Of a DNA stretch of 50,146 nucleotides, positions 1-7,760 are shown piece by piece; the first letter of the stretch is position 1, and every line of letters starts with the position of its first letter. A model generated the notes under the pieces. It was not told the origin of the DNA and did not search any database. It saw nothing but the letters and a program-made list of their open reading frames with translations. This DNA comes from Rhizobium sp. Q54 (GTDB lineage Bacteria > Pseudomonadota > Alphaproteobacteria > CADEGL01), in assembly GCA_945860095.1 (NCBI GenBank), contig CAMAPP010000004.1:1-50146 (forward strand), in the 5' to 3' direction. Made by a program: the position numbers and the translations under genes.

Positions 1-1
1 C

Positions 2-2281
2 CTCTACACCACCGCCGCTGGGTTCGACACGATCACGGACTCGGGCGGTACCGCCGATGTAATCCTCGGCTCGGCCGCAATCGACGTCATCGAACTTGCC
101 GCATTCTCCGGCATCGAATCGCTCAATGCTGGCGCCCTCGCCGACACCCTGCTGGGCGATGGCAACGCCAATATCTTCGATCTCTCGGGCATTACCGTCA
201 CGGGCCTCGAATCGATCAACGGCGCGGGCGGCAACGACACCATCACCGGCACCACGTCTAACGAAACCTTCGTCGGCGGCGCGGGCGACGACACGCTCGC
301 CGCCGCCAGCGGCAACGATGTCTACCTCTACAACGGCACCGGTCTCGGCTTCGACGCGATCACCGATTCGGTCGGCACCGACACGATTTTCGGCACCGCC
401 GCGGTCAACGATGTAATCGGGCTTTCGTCGCTCTCCGGCATCGAATCGTTAAATGCCGGCACGGGCACAGATACCCTGCTGGGCGACGCCAACGCCAATA
501 TTTTCGATCTTTCGGGCATTACTGTCGCGGGCCTCGAATCCATCGACGGCGGCGCGGGCAACGACACCATCACCGGCGCCGCCACGGCCAATACCGTCTT
601 CGGTTCGGCGGGCGACGACACCATCACCGGCGGCGCGGCCGCCGATATTCTGACCGGCGGCGCCGACAACGACTCGTTGGCGGGCGCCGGCGGCAACGAC
701 ACCTACAATTACAGCGGCACGAACCTTGGCTTCGATACGATCGTCGATTCGGCCGGCACCGACACGATTTTCGGCACCGCCGCGGTGGACGATGTCATCG
801 GTTTGGCCGGGCTAAGCTTCGCCACCCACGGCATCGAATCGCTCGATGCCGGCACGGGCACCGATACCCTGCTGGGCGATGGCAACGCCAATATCTTCGA
901 TCTTTCCGGCATCACCGTCGCGGGCCTCGAAATCTTCGACGGCGCGGGCGGCAACGACACCATCACCGGCACCACGTCCGCCGAGACCCTCATCGGCGGC
1001 GCGGGCGACGACACGCTTACCGGCGGCGGCGGCAACGATATCTATTTGTTCAACGGCGCGGGCCTCGGCGTCGATGTCATCTCGGATGCGAGCGGCACCG
1101 ATACCATTCGCGGCACGGTCCTCGGCAACGATGTCATCGCCTTGACGTCGTTCGCCGGCATCGAAGTGCTGGATGCCGATACCGGCACGGACACCCTGCT
1201 CGGCGACGCAAGCGCCAATGTCTTCGATCTTTCCGCCCTCACCTCGGTCTTGGGTCTTGAAATCGTCGATGGCGCGGGCGGCAACGACACCATCACCGGC
1301 GCGAACGTCGCCACGTCCTTCATCGGCGGCGCGGGCGACGATTTCATCACCGGCGGCACCGGCGCCGATACGCTGACCGGCGGCGCGGACAACGATACCC
1401 TCGCCGGCGGCGCCGGCAACGACACCTATGCCTATAGCGGCTCAAGCCTCGGCATCGATACGATCACGGATTCGGGCGGCGCGGCCGACACGATTTCCGG
1501 CACGGCCGGCGTGGACGATGTCATCGGTCTGGCGTCGTTCTCCGGTATCGAAGGTTTGGATACCGGCACCGGCACCGACACCCTCATAGGCGATGCGAAC
1601 GCAAATATCTTCGACTTCTCGGCCGTCACCATCTCGGGCCTCGAATCGATCGACGGCGCGGGCGGCAACGACACCATCACGGGCGGCGCGGGCGCCGATT
1701 TCATCCTCGGCGGCCTCGGCGACGACCGCCTCTTCGGCGGCCTGGGCAACGACGTGCTCACCGGCAATGACGGCCAAGACAGAATGCTGGGCGAGGCGGG
1801 CAACGATACCCTTATCGGCGGCGCTCTGATCGATTGGCTGGCCGGGGGCGCCAATGACGACACGCTGCAAGGCGATGACGGCGACGACTCGCTCTGGGGC
1901 GAGGCGGGCATCGATACCTTGCTCGGCGGCTTGGGCGCCGACGATTTGTACGGCGGCGCGGGCAACGACGTGCTGAACGGCGGTGGCGGCAATGATAATT
2001 ATTTCTTCGGCATCGGCGACGGCACGGACTCCATCGTCGACGACGGTGCCACCGGCGACATCCTGACGGTGTATTACGGCAACGGCGCGAATATTCAACC
2101 GGCCGATATTTCGTTTACCGATCTCGGCTCGACCAATTGGCGCATCACCATCACCGCGACGAACGATAACGTAACGTTCAGTTCGGCGGATTTCGCCGAA
2201 ATCGTCGTCTATGGCACGACGGCTGCCTATGGCTATACCTGGGGCGGCGCGGACTACGGCACGCCGACCCTCTTCGTCTGA
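2..2281 (+). CDS. RTX-type calcium-binding repeat protein (5' partial)
   Basis: The frame is open from the first bases of the window with no stop, so the gene begins upstream; 759 residues are visible. Most of it is built of acidic Gly/Asn/Asp repeats (GGAGDDTL, GGNDTI). Residues of the type NANIFDLSGIT recur at nt 164, 491, 884, 1211 and 1598. From about nt 1680 to 2000 there are classical RTX nonapeptides (GG-x-G-x-D-x-x-x), then a roughly 80-residue C-terminal domain ending YGTPTLFV. RTX repeats bind calcium after export, normally by a type I secretion system using a C-terminal signal. No type I transporter genes lie in the window. Role is unknown; adhesin, S-layer or exoenzyme are all possible because the N-terminus is missing. 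Confidence 0.85.
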   Translation, partial: LYTTAAGFDTITDSGGTADVILGSAAIDVIELAAFSGIESLNAGALADTLLGDGNANIFDLSGITVTGLESINGAGGNDTITGTTSNETFVGGAGDDTLAAASGNDVYLYNGTGLGFDAITDSVGTDTIFGTAAVNDVIGLSSLSGIESLNAGTGTDTLLGDANANIFDLSGITVAGLESIDGGAGNDTITGAATANTVFGSAGDDTITGGAAADILTGGADNDSLAGAGGNDTYNYSGTNLGFDTIVDSAGTDTIFGTAAVDDVIGLAGLSFATHGIESLDAGTGTDTLLGDGNANIFDLSGITVAGLEIFDGAGGNDTITGTTSAETLIGGAGDDTLTGGGGNDIYLFNGAGLGVDVISDASGTDTIRGTVLGNDVIALTSFAGIEVLDADTGTDTLLGDASANVFDLSALTSVLGLEIVDGAGGNDTITGANVATSFIGGAGDDFITGGTGADTLTGGADNDTLAGGAGNDTYAYSGSSLGIDTITDSGGAADTISGTAGVDDVIGLASFSGIEGLDTGTGTDTLIGDANANIFDFSAVTISGLESIDGAGGNDTITGGAGADFILGGLGDDRLFGGLGNDVLTGNDGQDRMLGEAGNDTLIGGALIDWLAGGANDDTLQGDDGDDSLWGEAGIDTLLGGLGADDLYGGAGNDVLNGGGGNDNYFFGIGDGTDSIVDDGATGDILTVYYGNGANIQPADISFTDLGSTNWRITITATNDNVTFSSADFAEIVVYGTTAAYGYTWGGADYGTPTLFV
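164..1600 (+). repeat. alternating 109/130-residue modules in the RTX protein
   Basis: The marker (N/S)AN(I/V)FD occurs at nt 164, 491, 884, 1211 and 1598. The spacings are 327, 393, 327 and 387 nt, that is 109, 131, 109 and 129 codons. Short and long modules therefore alternate, giving a higher-order unit of about 240 residues (714-720 nt). The long module carries an extra RTX turn (GGADNDxLAGxxGNDTY) absent from the short one. Confidence 0.75.
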
Positions 2282-2715
2282 TTTGGTTCGGCCGCTCTCG
2301 TTTCGGGATTTTTCCAGGGCGCCGAATATCCGCCCCGTGCGCATCGACGATTGCGCATCGACGGGTGCTAATCACCGAACTTAAAGCGTCCCGGATTCCC
2401 GCATCACCGTATTCTCGAATCCCAGGCGATTCGATATCGCCCCATCATGGAGCGATCCGCGTTCGCCTCGTCGTTGGGCGATCCGCCATCGCCTCGTCGT
2501 TGGGCGATCCGCCATCGCCCCATCATGGAGCGATCCGCGCCGAATCAATCCGCGCATAAACCGCGCCAGGACGCGCTTTTGCCTTTCGACGAACGACGCG
2601 TGCTCGGCGCGCGATTTTCGTTGGTGGTCCGTTGGATCGGTCCGCCGTGGCCACAAGGCCGGCGCGCGGCCGCGTTTTGCCCGTCGGAGTTTACTGCGGC
2701 AGGAATGGTCGGTCG
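2282..2715. other. gene-free stretch after the RTX gene
   Basis: No convincing gene is seen in these 434 bases; short open frames on both strands have no family character. The stretch holds a 12-bp direct duplication (TGCGCATCGACG at 2338 and 2352) and the four-unit 26-bp array described separately. The remainder, 2544-2715, shows nothing I can name. Confidence 0.6.
2440..2543. repeat. four-copy 26-bp minisatellite
   Basis: Four contiguous 26-bp units lie at 2440-2465, 2466-2491, 2492-2517 and 2518-2543. Units 2 and 3 are identical (core TTGGGCGATCCGCCATCG). Units 1 and 4 share CATCATGGAGCGATCCGCG. All carry the core GGCGATCCGC or AGCGATCCGC. The outer-unit core resembles the 25-bp unit at 46600-46698 (CATCATGGGGCGTTCGCG), so this looks like a dispersed repeat family. 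There are no spacers, so it is not CRISPR. Confidence 0.8.
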
Positions 2716-2919
2716 CTAAAGCCGTTCGACGGCCTCGGCCTTGCGGCCGAGCGATTTGAGGCAGGAAGCCTGCGCCTCGTTCTCCGCGTCCTCGGCGCTG
2801 CCATGCGGGCCGCCCATGGCCACGCGCTTGCCCGCGTGCCACAGCGACCAGCGGTAATCGATCGCCCCCTGCGCCTTGTTCCAGCGCTCGATCACCAAAC
2901 GCAAGCTCGCGTTTGCCAT
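2716..2919 (-). CDS. small conserved-looking hypothetical protein
   Basis: This 67-residue protein starts MANASLRLVIERWNK and contains YRWSLWHAGKRVAMGGPHGS, then an acidic/basic amphipathic helix to the end. The ATG at 2919 lies 8 bases after the stop of the gamma-glutamyltransferase gene on the same strand, which suggests co-transcription. The open frame continues upstream to 3003, but that part overlaps ggt and is Arg-rich shadow sequence, so the shorter start was chosen. I do not recognise the family. The Trp/Tyr-rich centre could be a compact beta-sheet domain. Confidence 0.55.
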   Translation of the reverse strand: MANASLRLVIERWNKAQGAIDYRWSLWHAGKRVAMGGPHGSAEDAENEAQASCLKSLGRKAEAVERL

Positions 2920-2927
2920 GGGTGGGC

Positions 2928-4535
2928 CTAGTAACCGATCGCCGCGCTGTCCTTGCGCGGATCGGCGCCGCCCGCGAGCGTGCCTTCCTCCCGATCGATC
3001 CAAATCGCCTGGCCCGCGCCGAGGGGGCCGTTTTCGCGCCTGGGTCCCTCCGAGCGGCGCACGACCTTGTGCCCGCGCGCGGCGAGGTCGAGCGCCACGC
3101 TTTCGGAGATGCCCCGCTCCAAATCCAGCACGCCGTCGAGCGAAAATGCCCGCGCGAGCGTGAGCGCCTCCTGGGCGTCCATGCCGAAATCGAGCACGTT
3201 CGTCGCGATATGCGCCATGCCGACGGGTTGGTAAGAGCCGCCGACGATACCGAAGGACATGACGCTATGATCGTCCTTGGCCAGGATACCTGGTAGCGAG
3301 AATGACAGGGGCCGCTTGCGCGACGCCCAGGCGTTCGGATCCGCGGCCTTGGTCGTGAAATACTCGCCGCGATTGTTAAGCAGCACGCCTGAGTCTGGCG
3401 CGGTCAGCCGGCTGCCGAAGAAATCGACGATGGTCGCCATGAAGGACACGGCGTTGCGGTCGCGGTCGACCACCGAGATATAGGTCGTTTCGGCGGGCGC
3501 GCCCTTGGGGATGCCAGGCAAGCCTTCAAGCGTGCGGCCAGGGCGGATATGGGCGGCGAGCGTCGCGCCGTGGGAGGGCGACACCATGCGCGCGATGGCG
3601 GCCGGATCGAAGGCGCCGTCCGCGCCGAGGGTCGCGCGTTCGGCATAGGCCAAGCGCGACGCCTCGATTTCCAAATGCAGACGGTCGGCCGAAAGCGGGT
3701 CCATGCCGCCGAAATCGAAGCGCGCAAGGATGTTCAGCATCAGCAGGGTCAGGATGCCGAGACTCGGCGGCGGGGGCATGATCATGGCGTGCCCTCGATA
3801 GCGCGTCTCGACGCACTTGGCGTATTCACCGGAGAAGGTCTCGAAATCCTCGAGCGTGTGCAGCCCGCCGAGACCGCGCAGATAGCCGACGATGTCTTCG
3901 GCCACGGGGCCCTTGTAGAAGCCGTCGCGTCCCAGGGCCGCAATACGGCGCAAGGTCGCGGCGAGCGCGGGACGGCGGTGCAGGGCGCCCGGGCGGGGCG
4001 CGCGGCCGTGCGGCACGAATTGTGCTCGGGTATGGGGGTCGTGCGCCAGCAGCGGCACGCATTGCTCCCAATCTCGCGCGACCCGGTCGGAGACGGGATA
4101 GCCCTCGGCATGGGCGATGGCGGGGGCCAGCAAGCGGTCGAGGCCGATGGTGCCGTGATCGGCGGCCAGGCGCACCCAGCTATCGACCAGGCCGGGCACC
4201 GCCACCATGTGCGCCGAAAACGGCGGCGCGCGGTCGATACCGGCATTCCGGTACCAGTCCAGATTCGCCGCCGCCGGCGCGCGGCCCAGGCCTAGATAGG
4301 CGATGGCCTCGGCCTTGCCTTTGGGCGCGATCAGCACGGCGCAATCGCCGCCGATACCCGACATCGCCGGTTCGACCACGCCCAATGTCGCGCTGGCCGC
4401 GATGGCGCCGTCCATAGCATTGCCGCCCGACTTGAGAATCTCCAGCGCCGCGAGGGACGCCAGCGGATTGGGCGTCACCACCATGCCATGAATGGCATGG
4501 ACCGCGCTTCGTCCCGGCAATTCGTAATCGCGCAT
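2928..4535 (-). CDS. ggt: gamma-glutamyltransferase family protein
   Basis: This 535-residue Ntn-hydrolase hydrolyses or transfers gamma-glutamyl groups, for example from glutathione. Family landmarks are NPLASLAALEILKSGGNAMDGA near the N-terminus, MVAVPGLVDSW, and the autoprocessing motif AETTYISVVDRD, where Thr350 should become the N-terminal nucleophile of the small subunit. GGSYQPVGMAH and DPRKDSAAIGY close the C-terminal part. Unlike the periplasmic E. coli enzyme, the N-terminus (MRDYELPGRSAVHAIHG) shows no signal peptide, so a cytoplasmic location is likely. Such enzymes often act on gamma-glutamylated amines or secondary metabolites. The substrate cannot be told from sequence. Confidence 0.9.
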   Translation of the reverse strand: MRDYELPGRSAVHAIHGMVVTPNPLASLAALEILKSGGNAMDGAIAASATLGVVEPAMSGIGGDCAVLIAPKGKAEAIAYLGLGRAPAAANLDWYRNAGIDRAPPFSAHMVAVPGLVDSWVRLAADHGTIGLDRLLAPAIAHAEGYPVSDRVARDWEQCVPLLAHDPHTRAQFVPHGRAPRPGALHRRPALAATLRRIAALGRDGFYKGPVAEDIVGYLRGLGGLHTLEDFETFSGEYAKCVETRYRGHAMIMPPPPSLGILTLLMLNILARFDFGGMDPLSADRLHLEIEASRLAYAERATLGADGAFDPAAIARMVSPSHGATLAAHIRPGRTLEGLPGIPKGAPAETTYISVVDRDRNAVSFMATIVDFFGSRLTAPDSGVLLNNRGEYFTTKAADPNAWASRKRPLSFSLPGILAKDDHSVMSFGIVGGSYQPVGMAHIATNVLDFGMDAQEALTLARAFSLDGVLDLERGISESVALDLAARGHKVVRRSEGPRRENGPLGAGQAIWIDREEGTLAGGADPRKDSAAIGY

Positions 4536-4658
4536 GGCGCTCTCCCCAATCTCGATCCTGGGCCTAGCATTGGATATGGATTCTTAACATGACGGAATGC
4601 GCCGTCGATACCTTGGGCATCGAGCAAAGTCGGGCGGCGGATCGAGCGCAACCGGGCG

Positions 4659-4672
4659 TCGCATCGATGCGA
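4659..4672. promoter_or_regulatory. 14-bp perfect palindrome between divergent genes
   Basis: TCGCATCGATGCGA is a perfect inverted repeat in the 231-bp divergent region between ggt and the small membrane protein gene. About 18 bases further on, TTGCAT and TAGAGT are 16 bp apart (4691 and 4713) and could be a weak sigma70 promoter for the plus-strand gene. An operator role is a guess from position and symmetry. Confidence 0.3.
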
Positions 4673-4766
4673 ATCCAAGGAAATTGATTCTTGCATCGGC
4701 CGAATTGCCGGCTAGAGTGCCGGCGCACGCTGCGGCGTTAATTTTCCTTTCTCAATTATTTTGCAG

Positions 4767-5144
4767 ATGACTGCCCGTAACAACGCTCGAAACGCTACGA
4801 GTTTCCGCCGCTTCGCCACGGGGTTCGCCCTCGGTGCCATCGGCTCGGTCGTACTAGGCGCGCTGCTGATTGGCGTCGTTGCCGCCATCACCGGGTTTCG
4901 GGCGCAGCTACACGGCTCGGGTTGGCTGTTCGTGCCGCTGCTCTTCGGCTTTGGCGGGGCCTATGCGCTCAAGTTCGCCGATGCGCGCCGCCGGGCACGC
5001 AAGCCCGCCCGCGTACTCCCCGGGCGCCCGGCGAGCCTCGATCCCGGTTTCGCCGCCGCCATGCGCGAGGTGCACGCTTCGGATTTTCCCGAGGCGCGGG
5101 GCACGGCCCGCGAGATCGCTAAACGGCGCGCGACGGCAGCCTAG
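4767..5144 (+). CDS. small two-helix membrane protein, unknown function
   Basis: A 125-residue protein with two hydrophobic segments, roughly residues 18-42 (GFALGAIGSVVLGALLIGVV) and 54-72 (WLFVPLLFGFGGAYALKFA). A cytosolic-looking Arg/Ala-rich tail follows, with AMREVHASDFPEARGTAREIAKRR. The ATG at 4767 is preferred to the in-frame TTG at 4761; no good ribosome site precedes either. The gene stands alone, divergent from ggt and convergent with the aldolase gene. I do not recognise a family. Confidence 0.6.
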   Translation: MTARNNARNATSFRRFATGFALGAIGSVVLGALLIGVVAAITGFRAQLHGSGWLFVPLLFGFGGAYALKFADARRRARKPARVLPGRPASLDPGFAAAMREVHASDFPEARGTAREIAKRRATAA

Positions 5145-5210
5145 CCGCCGGAATTTTTATTTCGGAAAAATGCGGGGTCGAGCAAGGCCCGGCTCGCGAA
5201 AAGGTCCAGC

Positions 5211-5245
5211 TGATAAAAAGGCCGGGCTCGCCAATGCCCGGCCTT
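5211..5245 (-). terminator. rho-independent terminator of the aldolase gene
   Basis: Ten-base arms AAGGCCGGGC (5218-5227) and GCCCGGCCTT (5236-5245) pair across an 8-base loop. On the minus strand the stem is followed by TTTTTATCAG, the expected U-run. It sits 26 bases past the stop of the gene at 5272-6054. Confidence 0.8.
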
Positions 5246-5271
5246 CGACGCCTTCGAATACTCGCTTCGAG

Positions 5272-6054
5272 CTAGGGCGCGTTCGGAGCCGGCGCGCCGG
5301 CGCGGAACGCCTTGACCGCGTTGTTCGCCGCCCAGGCCATCATGCGTAACTCGCCGAGGATGGTGATGAAGCGATAGCCCCGCTCCTTCATCTTCAGGCC
5401 GTAGGCGACCGAACCGCAATGGATGCCGGCGAATACGCCGTGTTTCTTGGCCGCGTCGGCGATTTTTCCGAAGGCATCGATCAATTTGGCCTCGGTCGGA
5501 TCGAAGCCTGGCGGAAATCCGAGGCTGATGCCGAGATCGGAGGGGCCGACATAGACGCCGTCGAGACCCGGCACACTCATGATCGCGTCCACGTTGTCGA
5601 GCGCCTGCTGGGTTTCGATCATGGCGATCGCCATGACGGTCTTGTTGGCCTCTTTGAAATAATCCGGGCCGCCATAGGTCAGGCCGCGCGTCGGGCCCCA
5701 ACTGCGATGGCCGGTCGGTGCATAGCGTGTCGCGCCGACGAAGCTCTCGCACTCGGCGCGCGAATTGATCATCGGGCAGATGACGCCGTAGGCGCCCGCG
5801 TCGAGCGCCTTCATGATCGCGCCCGGCTCGTTCCACGGCACGCGCACGATAGGCGTGGCGGGAGTCGAGGAAATCGCTTGCAACATCGCCACCGAGGCCT
5901 GGTAATCGACCAAGCCGTGCTGCAAGTCGATGCATAGGCTGTCCCAGCCCTGTAACGCCATGAACTCGGCGGTCACCGAGGATGGCACGCCAAGCCAGCC
6001 ATTGATCACGGTGCCGCCGCCGGCGATGATTTTTTTGACGTTGTTCTCGCGCAT
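5272..6054 (-). CDS. HpcH/HpaI-family class II aldolase
   Basis: A 260-residue TIM-barrel aldolase of the 2-keto-3-deoxy acid / 4-hydroxy-2-oxoheptanedioate type. These enzymes cleave 4-hydroxy-2-oxo acids to pyruvate and an aldehyde using a divalent metal. The E. coli HpaI active-site set is in place: His46 (DLQHG), Arg71 (VRVPW), Glu147 (MIETQQALDNVD) and Asp173 (YVGPSDLG). The reading frame is open a further 97 codons upstream, but that portion overlaps the next gene and is shadow sequence. The ATG at 6054 follows GAGGACAGCTTC. It lies 79 bases after the DUF3830-like gene on the same strand, so the two may share an operon. Confidence 0.88.
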   Translation of the reverse strand: MRENNVKKIIAGGGTVINGWLGVPSSVTAEFMALQGWDSLCIDLQHGLVDYQASVAMLQAISSTPATPIVRVPWNEPGAIMKALDAGAYGVICPMINSRAECESFVGATRYAPTGHRSWGPTRGLTYGGPDYFKEANKTVMAIAMIETQQALDNVDAIMSVPGLDGVYVGPSDLGISLGFPPGFDPTEAKLIDAFGKIADAAKKHGVFAGIHCGSVAYGLKMKERGYRFITILGELRMMAWAANNAVKAFRAGAPAPNAP

Positions 6055-6133
6055 GAAGCTGTCCTCGACTGGGTGTGAAATGTAAGAGGGCGGGGGAAGC
6101 GGGAACGTGGGCGTGAAATGGATTGGCGCTAGG

Positions 6134-6640
6134 TCAGGCCGCCTCGAAGGCGAGCGTTTCCTTGGCGAAGCCGTGCATCCAGACGTGCTGGCACGACTTG
6201 CCGAATTCCTCGATGTCCTCCAGTGAGATCGCGGTCGCGAAGATATTGCCCGGATTGGCGCCCCAGGGACCATACAGCGACGTGCCGCGCGCGTAGAAAT
6301 ACGCGACATCGACGATGCGCACCGGGTTGTCGGGCGGCGACACATCGCCCGGGATGAGGCCCGGCGGATGGAACAGCCACATGAGATCGCCCATGTTCGG
6401 ATACATGCATTGCCATTCGGGCAGGGGTTCGCGGCCGAAGACCTTTTTTACCGGCAATAGCGTGTAGATCTCGCTCGAGGCGTACTTGGCGTGCCACAGC
6501 CGGCCCGCAAAGGGCAGGGCCTCGGATACAACCTTGCAGGTATCGGGCGAATTGTCCCAGCGCAGGCGCAGCCGGATGGATGCGCCGTGCTTACGAAACC
6601 CCACACGGAGATATTCCAAACGCGATTTCTTTTTCGCCAT
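6134..6640 (-). CDS. DUF3830-like (cyclophilin-like fold) protein
   Basis: A 168-residue protein. IRLRLRWDNSPDTCKVVSEALPFAG, RLWHAKYASSEIYTLLP, and later YGPWGANPGNIFATA follow the pattern I associate with DUF3830, a cyclophilin-like fold related to allophanate-hydrolase-type domains and often found in catabolic clusters. Compared with typical members it carries an insert around EPLPEWQCMYPNMGDLMWLFHPPG. The biochemical role of the family is not established. It lies between the aldolase and amidohydrolase genes, all on the minus strand, which suggests one catabolic unit. The family assignment is from recall of motifs and is moderately certain. Confidence 0.55.
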   Translation of the reverse strand: MAKKKSRLEYLRVGFRKHGASIRLRLRWDNSPDTCKVVSEALPFAGRLWHAKYASSEIYTLLPVKKVFGREPLPEWQCMYPNMGDLMWLFHPPGLIPGDVSPPDNPVRIVDVAYFYARGTSLYGPWGANPGNIFATAISLEDIEEFGKSCQHVWMHGFAKETLAFEAA

Positions 6641-6756
6641 GATGCCTCCTTGCCAATCGGCCGCCCCATGAAGCGGAGACGAAGAAACCGCCAGTATAGC
6701 GATCGCTCCCGGGCCGGGAAGCGGCTCCGCGCGATGACTCGTCTTACGTTACGATC

Positions 6757-7614
6757 CTAGACCGGCGAGCCGCCATGCCACCAATGCTCGAAGGGGTTGG
6801 AGAACAGGATGCGGTCGATGGTCTCCTGGGCCACGCGCGGCAGGTTCGATCCCTCGACCTGATAGTTGACATTGCGCAGGCCCTCGATCGATTCGCCAAC
6901 GCGCGAATAGGGATAGTCTGTGCCCCAGAAGATCTTGTCCGTCACGCCGTACTCTTGGGCTGCTATCAGGGTGTTGTAGAACTGCCAGGGGCGGTAATAA
7001 ATCGCCGAAACCTCGGCATAGACGTTCGGCTGTTTGCGGATGATCACGATGCAGTCATTGTGCCAGGGGTGGCCCATATGGGCCATGATGATCTTTAGGT
7101 CCGGATAGCGGTGCGCCAGCGGCTCGACGTGTCGCGGATGGCCCAAATCGACGTTCGAGGTGCGCGTATAGGTCACGCCCATGTGCATGGTGAGCGGCAG
7201 GTCGTTCGCCACCAGATAGTCATAGACGGGGGTCAGACGCGGGTCGTCTAGCGCGACGCCGTTGTAGATGGGGCCGTATTTCACGCCCTTGAGGCCGAGG
7301 GTCTTGTGCGCGTGGCGCAGCAGATCCATGCAATCGGCCCGACGCGGATCGACATACGCGAAGCCGAGGAACTTGTCGGGATATTTTCGCACGGCCGCCG
7401 CAGTCGCTTCGTCGTCGCTTTCAACCCCCGCCGAATCGCCGTAGCGCAGCGCGAAGATGATGGCCTTATCGACGGCGGCCATTTCGCGGTAGATCGTATC
7501 GGCGTCCGCCTTGAGGCCAACGGCGCCTTGCGGGCGCACGCGGGCCAATTGATCGCCGAATAGCGGGCGAACATGGCGGTCGTCCCAAATATTGACGTGG
7601 CAATCGACAATCAC
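6757..7614 (-). CDS. amidohydrolase 2 family metal-dependent hydrolase
   Basis: A 285-residue TIM-barrel hydrolase/decarboxylase of the amidohydrolase-related (PF04909-type) family. Metal and catalytic residues are visible: Asp4 and His6 (VDCHVN, a D-x-H start), His144 (LTMHMG), His179 (MAHMGHPW) and Asp233 (GTDYP). Members include ACMSD-like decarboxylases and lactone hydrolases of aromatic catabolism, so ring-cleavage product hydrolysis or decarboxylation is plausible. The gene is transcribed toward the DUF3830-like and aldolase genes with a 116-base gap. Confidence 0.82.
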   Translation of the reverse strand: MIVDCHVNIWDDRHVRPLFGDQLARVRPQGAVGLKADADTIYREMAAVDKAIIFALRYGDSAGVESDDEATAAAVRKYPDKFLGFAYVDPRRADCMDLLRHAHKTLGLKGVKYGPIYNGVALDDPRLTPVYDYLVANDLPLTMHMGVTYTRTSNVDLGHPRHVEPLAHRYPDLKIIMAHMGHPWHNDCIVIIRKQPNVYAEVSAIYYRPWQFYNTLIAAQEYGVTDKIFWGTDYPYSRVGESIEGLRNVNYQVEGSNLPRVAQETIDRILFSNPFEHWWHGGSPV

Positions 7615-7760
7615 GGCGTTCCTCCCGCTCTATCCGGCCCATTGCTTCGGCGCGCCGCCGGACATTGGTGCATCGCAAGGCGACTCTAATCGGCCGCCGC
7701 GTGACCGCAAGGACGGCGCCATGCTAGACCATCGGCAAGAAGGACGAGAGCCAGCGCCCC

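Noticed and set aside
2-2281. RTX toxin (haemolysin)
   Set aside because: No acylation site, pore domain or toxin operon is visible; only generic calcium-binding repeats are present.
2178-2375. Minus-strand and alternative-frame open frames inside the RTX gene and elsewhere
   Set aside because: They are products of GC-rich repeat sequence read in other frames, with Ala/Arg/Pro/Ser-only composition and no start signal.
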